Of a stretch of 46,848 nt of DNA, positions 7,621 to 17,201 are shown piece by piece (position 1 is the stretch's first letter; each line of letters begins with the position of its first letter). The stretch is from Nitrospirota bacterium (GTDB taxonomy: Bacteria; Nitrospirota; Thermodesulfovibrionia; Thermodesulfovibrionales; UBA6898). The stretch is taken from the NCBI GenBank assembly GCA_016215155.1, contig JACRLQ010000005.1, forward strand, positions 1-46,848, given 5' to 3'. A program made the position numbers and the translations under genes. A model generated the notes under the pieces. It was not told where the DNA came from and searched no databases. It saw nothing but the letters and a program-made list of their open reading frames with translations.

Positions 7621-8556
7621 ATGGCCACTGCACTTACCTTAAAAGAGCTTTCGAAGAAAGAGGACCTTTTGACCCACGGTCACCGCATGTGCTCGGGCTG
7701 CGGCGCTCCGACAGTCGTCAAGATGGTCCTTCTGGCGACCGAATTTCCTGTCATAGCCGCCAATGCGACCGGCTGTCTTGAGGTCTCTACCTGCATCTCT
7801 GAATATACCGCGTGGAAGATCCCCTGGATCCACACCGCCTTTGAAAACGCGGCCGCGACGCTCTCCGGCGTCGAGACAATGTACAGATCGCTTAAAAAGC
7901 AGGGGAAGATCGACAAAGAAGTAAAGTTCATAGCCTTCGGCGGAGACGGCGGCACCTATGACATCGGGTTCCAGAGCCTCTCGGGAGCGATGGAGCGGGG
8001 ACACGATATGACGTATGTATGCTACGATAACGGGGCGTATATGAATACCGGCATACAACGTTCAAGCGCGACGCCCCTGGGCGCCGACACCACGACCTGC
8101 CCGGCGGGTTCCGTCATCCCCGGCAAACTCCGCGCGAGGAAAAACCTCACGAAGATAATGGCTGCCCACAACATCCCCTATGCCGCGCAGGCGTCGCCGT
8201 CTCACTGGATGGACCTTATGAAGAAGGTCCAGAAGGCGCATTCGTATGAAGGGCCGAAGTTCCTCAATATAATCGCCCCCTGCAACCGCGGCTGGCGGTC
8301 AAAGACTAACGATTCGATCGCCCTGAGCAGACTGGCGGTAAGCACCTGCTATTGGCCGCTCTATGAAATAGAAAACGGCGTAACGAAAATAACCAGCACT
8401 CCCAAGGAGAAAGTGCCCGTGGCAGAGTTTATGAAACCGCAGGGCAGGTTCAAACACGTGTTTGAGCCCGGCAATGAATGGCTCCTTACCAGAATCCAGG
8501 AAGAAGTGGACGCGGAATGGGAAAAATTGAAGCATGCCGAAAAATGCGGTTGCTAA
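7621..8556 (+). CDS. porB: 2-oxoacid:acceptor oxidoreductase, beta subunit (TPP-binding)
   Basis: Predicted 311 residues, standard for PorB. Cysteines of the proximal [4Fe-4S] cluster are visible (HRMCSGCGAP near residues 21-30, ATGCLEVSTC near 50-60), and the TPP/Mg motif appears as FGGDGGTYDIGFQSLSGAME followed by CYDNGAYMNTGIQRS. The C-terminus ends in AEKCGC, giving further ligand cysteines. Last gene of porGDAB, two bases after porA. In anaerobes this complex either oxidises pyruvate or, in autotrophs, carboxylates acetyl-CoA; the window does not decide which. Confidence 0.95.
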   Translation: MATALTLKELSKKEDLLTHGHRMCSGCGAPTVVKMVLLATEFPVIAANATGCLEVSTCISEYTAWKIPWIHTAFENAAATLSGVETMYRSLKKQGKIDKEVKFIAFGGDGGTYDIGFQSLSGAMERGHDMTYVCYDNGAYMNTGIQRSSATPLGADTTTCPAGSVIPGKLRARKNLTKIMAAHNIPYAAQASPSHWMDLMKKVQKAHSYEGPKFLNIIAPCNRGWRSKTNDSIALSRLAVSTCYWPLYEIENGVTKITSTPKEKVPVAEFMKPQGRFKHVFEPGNEWLLTRIQEEVDAEWEKLKHAEKCGC

Positions 8557-8588
8557 ACAGGCATGAATTATGATATTTTGAAGGGGTC

Positions 8589-9083
8589 ATGAGCAGTTCA
8601 GACCTTATAATGTATGAAGAGGAGTTCAGCCGTATCGACGAAGAACTCCAGAAGCTGTATGTGCAGACAAATGCCATGGTGGTGTTCCTTGTCGACAAAA
8701 ACGGGCAGCTGATCGCGTCCGCCGGCGACACCTCCGACATCGACACGACCTCCCTCGCGTCCCTGACCGCCGGCAATATCGCCGCAACCGGCGGCATCGC
8801 CAGGCTCCTGGGTGAAAAGGAGTTCACGATCCTTTTTCATGAAGGTGAAAAGGAAAACATACATATATCACTCATAGGGCAGAGGGTGATCCTTGTCGTA
8901 ATATTCGACAAGAGGTCATCCCTCGGCCTTGTCAGGTTGCGGGTAAAAAAGGCCTCTGAGGCCTTTGTCAAAATATTCAGTGATATCACAAGCAAGTCTG
9001 AGAAGGTCAAGAGTTCCGACAGTTTCGACGAGTCGCCTTTTGCCGAGATCAGCGACGAGGATATCGACAATCTCTTCAAATAG
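8589..9083 (+). CDS. Roadblock/LC7 domain protein (MglB-like GTPase-activating partner)
   Basis: Predicted 164 residues. The first about 120 residues fit the roadblock/LC7 fold as seen in MglB (YEEEFSRIDEELQKLYVQTN, AMVVFLVDKNGQLIASAGD, LASLTAGNIAATGGIARLLG, HISLIGQRVILVVIFDKRSS). The acidic tail (SFDESPFAEISDEDIDNLF) is typical of MglB-like proteins. It lies 12 bases upstream of an MglA-type GTPase, the conserved gene pairing for the polarity and motility switch in which MglB acts as the GTPase-activating protein. It starts 32 bases after porB and may read through from that operon. Confidence 0.85.
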   Translation: MSSSDLIMYEEEFSRIDEELQKLYVQTNAMVVFLVDKNGQLIASAGDTSDIDTTSLASLTAGNIAATGGIARLLGEKEFTILFHEGEKENIHISLIGQRVILVVIFDKRSSLGLVRLRVKKASEAFVKIFSDITSKSEKVKSSDSFDESPFAEISDEDIDNLFK

Positions 9084-9095
9084 GTACATGCTCCA

Positions 9096-9683
9096 GTGTC
9101 GTTCATAAACTATTCGTCCCGCGAGATAAACTGCAAGATCGTCTATTACGGGCCGGGCCTCTGCGGCAAGACCACGAACCTGCAGTATGTCTATAAAAAG
9201 ACGAACCCGGACCAGAAGGGCAAGCTCATCTCTCTTGCTACGGAGACGGAGAGGACGCTTTTTTTCGACTTCCTTCCCCTTGCCTTGGGCGATATAAAAG
9301 GGTTCAAGGTAAGGTTCCATCTTTATACGGTCCCGGGGCAGGTCTTTTACGCGGCCAGCAGAAAACTCATCTTAAAGGGCGTTGACGGCGTGGTCTTTGT
9401 CGCCGACAGCCAGATCGAGAGGATGGAAGCGAATATAGAGAGCCTCGACGACCTCAGGATAAACCTCGCTGAACAGGGTTATGACCTCGACAAGCTTCCC
9501 TATACCGTCCAGTACAACAAGAGAGACCTTCCAAATATCGCGCCCGTAGAGAGCATGAACAAACTCCTCAACCCCAGGGAAGTGCCCTATTTCGAGGGCG
9601 TTGCAGTCACCGGTCCCGGTGTCTTCGAGACCCTCAAAAACGTGGCGAAACAGGTTCTGACGGAGCTTAAGAAGCATTACTAG
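9096..9683 (+). CDS. mglA: MglA-type small Ras-like GTPase
   Basis: Predicted 195 residues, the usual MglA length. The start is a GTG giving [20 protein letters not shown], the canonical MglA N-terminus; the nearby ATG at 9088 is out of frame. The P-loop is [10 protein letters not shown], the [13 protein letters not shown] segment is the switch II region of MglA, and YNKRDLPN supplies the NKxD guanine-specificity motif. Known role: polarity determinant for gliding or type IV pilus motility and other polar organelles, cycling at the membrane under control of the neighbouring roadblock protein. Confidence 0.93.
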   Translation: MSFINYSSREINCKIVYYGPGLCGKTTNLQYVYKKTNPDQKGKLISLATETERTLFFDFLPLALGDIKGFKVRFHLYTVPGQVFYAASRKLILKGVDGVVFVADSQIERMEANIESLDDLRINLAEQGYDLDKLPYTVQYNKRDLPNIAPVESMNKLLNPREVPYFEGVAVTGPGVFETLKNVAKQVLTELKKHY

Positions 9684-9920
9684 CGTTGCAATTATATTGT
9701 CCGCTTAGGCCGTCTCGAAAAAAGACAAAAAAATAACTCGAGCGGGGCGACCTTCGTAAACAGGATGAAGAGCTCACCCTCAGGAGCATAAGGAGGCCGC
9801 CAGTCCGCAAGCCGGCATCCGTTTTTTTCGGGAAGTCACGGAACAATTCCGCGAAATGATTTGATACTGAGGCCCCGCTGCAACGCAATAAATGTTCCGG
9901 TCATGTTAAAATTCCAGATT

Positions 9921-11996
9921 ATGATAGCCGGTTTTGTTGACTTACCCATGAAAGCCCTTGAAAAACTTAAGGCCTCCTTTTTTTCACATCTGCCCTATGC
10001 GGCCCTTATGGCCGTGGTCCATGCAGTCGTGTATCGCGACTACTGGACCGGACACAAGATAATCGGCAGCAGGGATTTTTTGTTTCTGGAGGTTCCGACC
10101 GCGAATTTTAACGCCGATTGCCTGGCTTCAGGAAGTTACCCGCTTTGGAACCCCTTCATTAATTTCGGCTTTCCGTGGGTGGAGCATTATCTTAATACGA
10201 GCTTTTCCCTGACCCATCTGTTTGCGGCGTTTATTTCCGGGTCTAACCTCGAAATTGTTCAGCGGGAGTTATTTTTCTGGATCTTTCTTGGCGGCGCGGG
10301 CATCTATTTGTGCTTGCACGAACTGGGAAAATCGAAGGTATCGGCAATGATAGCCGGAATCTGTTTTATGTTCAGCGGTCAGATATTCATGCTCCCCTCG
10401 GAAAATTACATGATTTATAATGCATGCGCCTTTCCATTTATCATTTACGGTTATCTGCGCGCGAGAAATTCCGGAGGCGCCCTAAGTCTTGTCTCCATAT
10501 TCTTCATGACACAATTTCTTCTTGCCGGCTATATAGCCACGGCGGTTCTGGGCTGCTATCTGTTGATCTTCTATGTGCTTTTCGACTCGCTCCTTGAAAA
10601 GAAAATTATATCCGGCCTGAAATTTCTTGCCCTTACGTTTATAATTTCCCTGCTCTTGTCCGCCCCCAAACTGCTTCCTCTTTATATGGGAATGAAGGCC
10701 ACGGCGCGTCTCAGTGGAGACTACGGCAGTGTGGCTGATCCCTTCAATCTGTTGTCGCTCTATGACCTGCAGAGCCTCCTGATACCGGTCAAATATTTCT
10801 TTTCCGTCTATGCCGGTATTCCTTGTGTCGCCGGCCTGGCATACTGTATTGTCAAAAAAAGACTTAGACCGGACCCGCTTCTGATTCTTGCCGTTCTCAG
10901 CGGCTGGCTGCTTATTACGGATGAGTTCGGAAATCTTTCATGGCTGCGACAGGTCTCCTACAACCTGCCGTTTGCGAGGCTCGTCAGGGTGGAATGGCTC
11001 CATTGGTATTATCCCACGATATTTGCGATTCTTTATTGCTGTCAGTTTCTAGACGACATTTTCAGCGAGGCGGATATTAAAGTCAGGATAGCGGCGGCCC
11101 TGGGGAGTGTCGTTGTCGTATCAGGTTTTTTCCTATGGCAATACGATACGAACCTTCACCTGATCGCATACCTCACTTCAGTATCGATGCTGGTTTTATG
11201 GTTTGTCCTGCCGCATTTTCTGAAATTCGAGAGACATCCGGCGGTCTTTGCGCTCGCCGCCGCACTGCTTCTTTCGATTGAATTCGGCGCTTTTATAGAA
11301 CGTGTTGACATCAATGAGCCGCCCAGGCGGGACGAAAGGTATATTGAGATCAGGACCACTGATCAGTGGGGAGCGAGCCATTCTTTTCGTGATGATAACC
11401 GTGTTTCCAAGATGAAGTACATCGTTTATTTGAGAGACGGCACGCGTCCCTCAATAGATGAAAGCAGAAAATGGCCCTATCTTATATCTGCTCAGGAATC
11501 CCAATGGCAGGAGAATCTGCTGGTTGATCTGGTGAATCAAAAGCGGTTCGCGGGGTGGTGGAACAATGCGATGGTCTCTTTTGAATTCGGGCGGATGTAC
11601 GGCGCCGAGCTTGACGCTCTGGACAGGAGCCCGTTATACGCGCTCATCGACAGGGCTGCTGCTTCACCGAATAAGACGGTCTCTCTCGACAACGTTTCAT
11701 GTTCGGGCTTTACCTTTTCGACTGAGTCCGACGCCGACGGCGCCCTGCTTCTCAACCAGATGTGGGACCGTCGCTGGAGGGCGTATATTGACGGCGCCGA
11801 GACCCCTGTCGAAAGGGCGAACACTCATTTCATGGGAGTCGATGTCCCGGGAGGACGACATACTGTCCGGTTTGCGTTCCGCGACAACATTTTTTATCTG
11901 TCCCTCTGTATAAGTTTTTTGACTCTGGCCGCCCTTGTACTGCTCATGCTGTTGCGTAAACGGTCGTTTTATTTCACAAGAGGGCCTGTCGTATAA
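9921..11996 (+). CDS. YfhO-family polytopic membrane protein (probable GT-C glycosyltransferase), copy 1
   Basis: About 691 residues with roughly 12 hydrophobic segments. The N-terminal half has the YfhO/GT-C pattern: AALMAVVHAVVYRDYWTGHK, an acidic residue in the first outer loop (SRDFLF), and YPLWNPFINFGFPWVEHY. The C-terminus carries the periplasmic beta-type domain of the family (MWDRRWRAYIDGAETPVERA, GVDVPGGRHTVRFAFRD) and a last helix pair. Such proteins are thought to modify lipid-linked or surface glycans using polyprenyl-phosphate sugars. The start is uncertain: TTG 9861, ATG 9903, 9921 or 9948 are in frame with no clear ribosome-binding site. I chose 9921 because HLPY then falls at the same position as in the downstream paralogue. 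Confidence 0.75.
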   Translation: MIAGFVDLPMKALEKLKASFFSHLPYAALMAVVHAVVYRDYWTGHKIIGSRDFLFLEVPTANFNADCLASGSYPLWNPFINFGFPWVEHYLNTSFSLTHLFAAFISGSNLEIVQRELFFWIFLGGAGIYLCLHELGKSKVSAMIAGICFMFSGQIFMLPSENYMIYNACAFPFIIYGYLRARNSGGALSLVSIFFMTQFLLAGYIATAVLGCYLLIFYVLFDSLLEKKIISGLKFLALTFIISLLLSAPKLLPLYMGMKATARLSGDYGSVADPFNLLSLYDLQSLLIPVKYFFSVYAGIPCVAGLAYCIVKKRLRPDPLLILAVLSGWLLITDEFGNLSWLRQVSYNLPFARLVRVEWLHWYYPTIFAILYCCQFLDDIFSEADIKVRIAAALGSVVVVSGFFLWQYDTNLHLIAYLTSVSMLVLWFVLPHFLKFERHPAVFALAAALLLSIEFGAFIERVDINEPPRRDERYIEIRTTDQWGASHSFRDDNRVSKMKYIVYLRDGTRPSIDESRKWPYLISAQESQWQENLLVDLVNQKRFAGWWNNAMVSFEFGRMYGAELDALDRSPLYALIDRAAASPNKTVSLDNVSCSGFTFSTESDADGALLLNQMWDRRWRAYIDGAETPVERANTHFMGVDVPGGRHTVRFAFRDNIFYLSLCISFLTLAALVLLMLLRKRSFYFTRGPVV

Positions 11997-12033
11997 TATC
12001 ATCGGTAAAATAATGAGCTATTTAATAATCGAT

Positions 12034-12166
12034 GAGGCCCTTGCAAAAGTCCCACTTCCGTCATTTCGAATGAAATGAGGGACCTTTCATTGTGTCGATG
12101 AAAATAAGATTTCTTCCTTTGGTCGAAACGGCAGCCCTCTGTTATTTTGACTTTCACAAGGGCCTC
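12034..12166 (+). repeat. MITE-like imperfect palindrome between the two YfhO genes
   Basis: A 133-base intergenic element ends in 18-bp inverted repeats with two mismatches: 12034-12051 (GAGGCCCTTGCAAAAGTC) against 12149-12166 (GACTTTCACAAGGGCCTC). The interior is also weakly self-complementary: a stretch reading CGTCATTTCGAATGAAATG near 12059 has a degenerate mirror in GGTCGAAACGGCAG near 12121. No open reading frame. This organisation is that of a small non-autonomous element or a long REP-type repeat. Confidence 0.65.
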
Positions 12167-12183
12167 CGACATCCTTTATCGCC

Positions 12184-14271
12184 ATGCGGATAGCGGCATC
12201 TGATTTTTCACGCGTGCTGCGGCCTGCGTTCGAGGCCTCGGCAAGACATCTTCCCTACCTTATAATCCTCGCCGCCACCAGCCTTCTTGTCTACAGGGAC
12301 TACTGGATGGGAGACAGAGTGATTACGAGCAAGGACTTTCTGACAGGCCTGTATCCTCTGTTTAATTTCCAGGCGGATTGTCTTCAGGAGGGGAGCTGGC
12401 CGCTATGGAACCCGTTTATGAACTACGGCTTCCCGATCCTGGAACATATTTCCAGCACCGTTTTTTTTCCGTCGCACCTGATTATCGGGCTTCTGAGCGG
12501 CTCTTCCCTGAGGATTTTGCAGTGGGACCTTCTTGGCTGGATCGTAGTCGGCGGTTTCGGTGTATACCTGTGCGTCCGGGAGTTCGGCCATTCCTCGACC
12601 GCCGCATTGACAGCCGGCATATGCTACATGTACTGCGGGCAGTCGATGATACTGCCCCAATGGCTACATATCGTCTATAACGCAAGCTGCTTCCCGTTTC
12701 TGATTTACGGGTATCATCGCGCCAGGAAGGCCGGCGACGCCTTCAGCCTTATCTCCATAGCGTTTATGGCTATGCCCATACTGGGGGGCTATGTTGCCAC
12801 TTCGGTCCTCGGTATGTATTTTTTTATTGCGTATGTCGCGGTAGATTGCTTGCTCGAGAGGCGTTTCCTCTTCGCGGTGAAATACCTGCCGATCACCATT
12901 GTCAGCGCGTTTTTGCTGTTATTGCCGAAACTGGTCCCGTTTTACAATGGGATGATGATGGGACCCAGGACCGCTTCCTATGAACCCTCGAAGGACCCTC
13001 TCAACATAATAAACACGTACAACTTTCTCAGCCTTTTTCTTCCCGTGAAGTTTTTCTTTTCCCTGTATCTCGGAGAGATCATCATTCTGGCCTTCTTCTA
13101 CGGCGCCCTGAAGAGGAAGCTCACGGTCAACGCGCCGCTTGTAATGACGCTGCTGACCGCCTGGTTTCTGATGGTTGATGCTGCGGGGAATGTGTCGCTT
13201 TTTCGCGAGGCCTCCTATGTCCTGCCCTTGCTGAAGGTCATAAGAAATGAATGGATAAATTGGTATTACCCGTCCCTTTTTGCGATACTCTATGCGTCCG
13301 GCTATATTGACGGCCTGTTGTCTGATTTCGGCCGGGGGTTGAAGATCGCCGCCGTCGGCCTTTATCTGGCCCTGCTGACGGTATTTTTCTTCTCCGCGTA
13401 CGACCGGTCTCTTTACCTGTCCGCCTTTATCGCGCACCTGCTGCTGGCCTTGTGCTGGCTTGCCATCGTCTCTTACAGGGGAAAGCGCCTCCAGTCGATG
13501 CTTGCGGTGGCCCTTATCACCGTGGAGTTTCTGGCGGTCTTCGGCAGGGTCGGCGTCGATGAGCCGCCGGTCAGGGAAGGGGACAAACTGAAGATCGCGG
13601 TAGGGGACCAGCTGGTTGTCAGCCCGTCGTACCGGGATAATTACGTGATGAGACCGAAATTTTATGCATTTATGACGCCTGATGAGACCCGGCCGGCAAT
13701 AAGCGACAGCAGGAAGTGGCCGTATCTGATCTCAGGCCTTGGAGGGGCGCCGACATACAACATGTTCCCGGAACAGTACGGATATTTTATCGACTACATG
13801 AACCAGAAGAGGTTCGCGGGGTGGTGGCATAACGGCACGGAGCGGTTCGATTTCATCCAGCTCAAAGATAGTCCCCGGCTGGCCGCCATGGAAGGACAAC
13901 CGCTGTTCTCGCTTTTCGACCGCGCCACGCAGCGGCCCGTGGAAAATGCCGTCAGTTTTGACGGGATATCCTGTTCGAGCTTCGACTTCGGCGTGAATGC
14001 TTCGTCGGATGGATTTTTTCTGCTCCGCCAGATGTTCGATCCACGCTGGCGTGTATATGTGGACGGCGCCGAACAGCCCGTGCGTCAGGCGGACACCTAT
14101 TTCATGGGGCTGGATATGGGCCCGGGAAAGCACCGGGTCGAGTTCCGTTTTCGCGACAGGTCTTTTACCGTGTCCTTGTTCATCAGCCTGGCCACCCTTA
14201 TCGGCCTGTTCATAGCGGCGTTTGTCCGGTCGAGGCGGTGTCCTGCGGCCGGCGCCGAAAACCGGCTTTGA
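12184..14271 (+). CDS. YfhO-family polytopic membrane protein (probable GT-C glycosyltransferase), copy 2
   Basis: Predicted 695 residues. It is a clear paralogue of the preceding gene along its whole length: LLVYRDYWMGDRVITSKDF, WPLWNPFMNYGFPILEHIS, KRFAGWWHNGTERFDF, MFDPRWRVYVDGAEQPVRQA and GLDMGPGKHRVEFRFRDRS all have counterparts there. About 12 membrane segments precede a C-terminal periplasmic domain. Conserved tryptophan/proline and acidic residues in the first loops support a GT-C fold. Start at the ATG; no strong ribosome-binding site is visible. The duplication is old, judging by many substitutions. The specific donor and acceptor are unknown. Confidence 0.78.
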   Translation: MRIAASDFSRVLRPAFEASARHLPYLIILAATSLLVYRDYWMGDRVITSKDFLTGLYPLFNFQADCLQEGSWPLWNPFMNYGFPILEHISSTVFFPSHLIIGLLSGSSLRILQWDLLGWIVVGGFGVYLCVREFGHSSTAALTAGICYMYCGQSMILPQWLHIVYNASCFPFLIYGYHRARKAGDAFSLISIAFMAMPILGGYVATSVLGMYFFIAYVAVDCLLERRFLFAVKYLPITIVSAFLLLLPKLVPFYNGMMMGPRTASYEPSKDPLNIINTYNFLSLFLPVKFFFSLYLGEIIILAFFYGALKRKLTVNAPLVMTLLTAWFLMVDAAGNVSLFREASYVLPLLKVIRNEWINWYYPSLFAILYASGYIDGLLSDFGRGLKIAAVGLYLALLTVFFFSAYDRSLYLSAFIAHLLLALCWLAIVSYRGKRLQSMLAVALITVEFLAVFGRVGVDEPPVREGDKLKIAVGDQLVVSPSYRDNYVMRPKFYAFMTPDETRPAISDSRKWPYLISGLGGAPTYNMFPEQYGYFIDYMNQKRFAGWWHNGTERFDFIQLKDSPRLAAMEGQPLFSLFDRATQRPVENAVSFDGISCSSFDFGVNASSDGFFLLRQMFDPRWRVYVDGAEQPVRQADTYFMGLDMGPGKHRVEFRFRDRSFTVSLFISLATLIGLFIAAFVRSRRCPAAGAENRL

Positions 14272-14363
14272 CGATTACGCCCTCCGGCATAACGACATAC
14301 GCGGCGTATATAATATTTCGATGATAATTACATATAATATATCTGATGCAAGGGGCTTCTAAC

Positions 14364-15356
14364 ATGGGACTCAGGGACAAACGGGTGCTGGTAACCGGCG
14401 CGGACGGCTTCATCGGGAGCCATCTCGTGGAGCAGCTTGTGCGGGAAGGCTGCAAGGTGAGGGCGCTTTCCTGTTACAATTCGTTTAATAACTGGGGCTG
14501 GCTGGAAGATATCGCCTGCAAAGAGGACGTGGAGGTCGTCGCCGGCGACGTAAGAGACCAGCAATGCTGCAGACATATAACGAAAGGGTCGGATGTCGTC
14601 TTTCACCTTGCCGCGCTCATCGCAATCCCCTATTCGTACACGGCCCCCGAGAGCTATATCGACACAAACGTCAAGGGGACGCTTCATATGTGCCAGGCCG
14701 CGCTCGAAAACGGCGTCGGCAGGGTTATCCAGGTCTCGACCAGCGAAGTGTACGGGTCGGCGCGATACGTTCCTATCGACGAAAAACATCCCCTGCAGCC
14801 TCAGTCGCCCTACAGCGCGAGCAAGATCGGAGCGGACGCGGTCGCCATGAGTTTTTTCCATTCTTTTGACCTTCAGGTGGCGGTCGCGAGGCCCTTTAAC
14901 ACGTATGGGCCCAGGCAGTCCGCAAGGGCTGTAATCCCGACTATCATTACCCAGATGGCGGCGGGCCGCAAAGAGATAAAGCTTGGGGATGTCACGCCGA
15001 CGCGCGACATGAATTACGTAACGGATACATGCCGGGGACTGATTGCGATCGCGGACAATGAAGCCGCCGCCGGTGAAGTGGTGAATATCGGTTCTAATTA
15101 TGAGATCAGCATCCGGGACCTGGCTGAAACGATCAGGCAACTGATGGGCAGCGACGCGGACTTTGTTTTCGATGAACAGCGTGTGAGACCCCCGGTCAGC
15201 GAGGTCCAGAGGCTGTGGTGCGACAATGCAAAGATCCGCAGCCTGACGGGTTTCGAGCCCCGGCATTCCATCGAGGAGGGACTGAGGCGGACTATCGAAT
15301 GGTTCAGCGACCCCGAAAATCTCAAGAGATACAAAACGGATATCTACAATGTCTAA
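14364..15356 (+). CDS. legB: LegB-like NAD-dependent sugar-nucleotide 4,6-dehydratase
   Basis: About 330 residues. The start at 14364 is preferred over 14346 because AAGGGG lies eight bases upstream and the protein then begins MGLRDKRVLVTGADGFIGSH. Extended SDR features: the GxxGxxG NAD motif (VTGADGFIGSH), catalytic region STSEVYGSARYVP, and the YxxxK (SPYSASKIGAD). The segment CYNSFNNWGWLED is characteristic of LegB, which dehydrates UDP- or GDP-N-acetylglucosamine to the 4-keto-6-deoxy sugar in legionaminic-acid and related pathways. First gene of a six-gene operon with overlapping ends. LegB assignment rests on the motif; a related dehydratase is possible. Confidence 0.72.
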   Translation: MGLRDKRVLVTGADGFIGSHLVEQLVREGCKVRALSCYNSFNNWGWLEDIACKEDVEVVAGDVRDQQCCRHITKGSDVVFHLAALIAIPYSYTAPESYIDTNVKGTLHMCQAALENGVGRVIQVSTSEVYGSARYVPIDEKHPLQPQSPYSASKIGADAVAMSFFHSFDLQVAVARPFNTYGPRQSARAVIPTIITQMAAGRKEIKLGDVTPTRDMNYVTDTCRGLIAIADNEAAAGEVVNIGSNYEISIRDLAETIRQLMGSDADFVFDEQRVRPPVSEVQRLWCDNAKIRSLTGFEPRHSIEEGLRRTIEWFSDPENLKRYKTDIYNV

Positions 15357-16053
15357 AACGGCGGTAATTCTGGCGGGGGGGCTGGGTACGCGGCTAAAGC
15401 CGTTTACCGAGGTGATACCGAAGCCTCTGCTGCCCATAGGTGAAAAGGCCGTCCTTGAGATACAGATAGAGCATTTCAAGCGGCACGGGTTTACCGACAT
15501 TTTCCTGGCGACGAACTATAAGTCAGACTATATAGAAAAATTCTTTGGAGACGGTTCACGGTACGGCGTAACTTTGACGATAAGCCGGGAGGACATCCCG
15601 CTGGGCACGGCCGGCCCTCTGAAGCTGCTGCAGAAACATCTCACTGGACCTTTCGTCGTGATGAACGGCGACATCCTGAGTCTTCTCGACTTCTCCAGGT
15701 TCTATGCCTTTGCCCTGGCTAAGGAGGCGCTCCTGACTGTGGCCATCAAAAAGATCATAACCCCATATGCCTTCGGGAACATTTTTTTCGACGGCGATTT
15801 TGTGACGGACATCCAGGAGAAACCTGACATGGTCACTTATGCGCTCGCCGGCATTTACTTGATGAAACCTGAAATTCTTGACCTCATCCCCGAGCGCGAG
15901 TATTTCGGCATGGATGCGCTGATCAGGGCGATGCTCACGAAGAAATTGGCGGTGGCAAAGTACGATATGGAAGAGTACTGGCTCGACATAGGCCGCATTG
16001 ACGATTACGAAAAGGCGCAGGACGTGTACCAGACGCATTTCAATACCCGGTAA
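15349..16053 (+). CDS. Sugar-1-phosphate nucleotidyltransferase
   Basis: Predicted 234 residues. The N-terminal signature VILAGGLGTRLKPFTEVIPK followed by PLLPIGEKAVLEIQI is the nucleotide-binding loop of the RmlA/GlmU/ManC superfamily, and MNGDILSLLDF holds the metal-binding aspartate. It lacks a C-terminal beta-helix, so it is a single-domain enzyme. Its place next to a LegB-like dehydratase recalls PtmE, which makes GDP-glucosamine for the GDP-based legionaminic-acid route, but base specificity cannot be read here. The start overlaps the upstream stop by eight bases. Confidence 0.8.
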   Translation: MSKTAVILAGGLGTRLKPFTEVIPKPLLPIGEKAVLEIQIEHFKRHGFTDIFLATNYKSDYIEKFFGDGSRYGVTLTISREDIPLGTAGPLKLLQKHLTGPFVVMNGDILSLLDFSRFYAFALAKEALLTVAIKKIITPYAFGNIFFDGDFVTDIQEKPDMVTYALAGIYLMKPEILDLIPEREYFGMDALIRAMLTKKLAVAKYDMEEYWLDIGRIDDYEKAQDVYQTHFNTR

Positions 16054-16055
16054 TC

Positions 16056-17201
16056 ATGGAATACAGGATACCCTTGTTCAGCCTTAATTACTCCGAGGAG
16101 GAGGAGGCGGAGGTCCTCCGGACCATCCGCTCGCGATGGATTTCAACCGGCCCCCGGAACGCTGAATTTGAGGAGAAGTTCAGCGCCATGCTCGGCGCCC
16201 GCTATGCGGTGGCCCTGGCGAACTGCACCGTCGCCCTGCACCTGGCTCTCCGGATCCTCGGCGTCGGCGACGGCGATGAAGTCATCGTGCCTTCCATGAC
16301 CTTTGTCGCTACGGTCAATGCGATTCGCTATGTCAATGCCGTTCCGGTGTTCTGCGATATCAGGGGCAACGAGGACCCGACCCTCGATCCGGATGCGGTA
16401 GGCAGCCTGATTACCGCCAGGACCAGGGCGATCATGGTGATGCATTATGCCGGATTCCCCTGTAATATGGACAAAATAATGGCGATTGCCGCGAGCTGCG
16501 GCCTCGCTGTCATCGAGGACGCATGCCATGCCCCCCTTTCCGAATACCAGGGAAAGAGACTGGGCACGATAGGCGACATCGGGTGTTTCAGTTTTTTCTC
16601 GAACAAGAACATAAGCACGGGTGAGGGCGGGATGCTGGTCACCGACAATCCGGCATATAATGAAAAAGCGCGGCTGCTGCGGTCCCATGGCATGACGTCG
16701 CTCTCCTACGACAGGGCAATGGGCCACAGCACTTCATACGACGTCGTCGCCCTGGGATTCAATTACAGGATGGATGACCTGCGCGCCTCTTTGGGCATCG
16801 CGCAACTCAATAAACTGGGGCCCGACCTTAAGAGGCGCTCTGAGGTCCGGCAGCGGTATATCCGGGGACTGGAGGGCATGGAGGGGCTGACGGTCCCCTT
16901 TAGCGGACACGCCGGCTACGTTTCCAATTATATTTTCCCGGTGGTCCTGGAACAGTCAACCCCGGTGAAGCGGGAATTCGTCAGGTCGGAGCTCCGGCGC
17001 ATGGGGATCCAGACCAGCGTGCACTACCCGGCTGTGCATGCGTTTGAGATCTACCGGTGGTCGAAGGCGGTCCTGCCGCATACCGAGTACTTCGCGGACA
17101 ACGAGATCACATTGCCGATGCATGCGGCGCTGAGCGATGCCGACGTCGATTATGTCTGCCGGTGTCTCAGGGACGCGGTCCCGCGGAGCGCGGCGGCATG
17201 A
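16056..17201 (+). CDS. DegT/DnrJ/EryC1/StrS-family sugar aminotransferase
   Basis: Predicted 381 residues, normal for the family. Motifs seen: ALANCTVALHLALRILGVG (phosphate binding), VPSMTFVATVNAIRYVNAV, VIEDACHAPLSEYQGKRLG, and FFSNKNISTGEGGMLV, in which the lysine of SNKN is the PLP Schiff-base residue. These enzymes transaminate 4-keto-6-deoxy nucleotide sugars. Following a dehydratase and nucleotidyltransferase, the likely product is a 4-amino-4,6-dideoxy sugar (LegC/PglE-type reaction). It starts two bases after the nucleotidyltransferase stop and overlaps the next gene (ATGA). Confidence 0.88.
   Translation: MEYRIPLFSLNYSEEEEAEVLRTIRSRWISTGPRNAEFEEKFSAMLGARYAVALANCTVALHLALRILGVGDGDEVIVPSMTFVATVNAIRYVNAVPVFCDIRGNEDPTLDPDAVGSLITARTRAIMVMHYAGFPCNMDKIMAIAASCGLAVIEDACHAPLSEYQGKRLGTIGDIGCFSFFSNKNISTGEGGMLVTDNPAYNEKARLLRSHGMTSLSYDRAMGHSTSYDVVALGFNYRMDDLRASLGIAQLNKLGPDLKRRSEVRQRYIRGLEGMEGLTVPFSGHAGYVSNYIFPVVLEQSTPVKREFVRSELRRMGIQTSVHYPAVHAFEIYRWSKAVLPHTEYFADNEITLPMHAALSDADVDYVCRCLRDAVPRSAAA

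Noticed and set aside
14328-15500. Minus-strand open frame of 390 codons
   Set aside because: Antisense to the LegB-like dehydratase; a product of GC-rich codon use.
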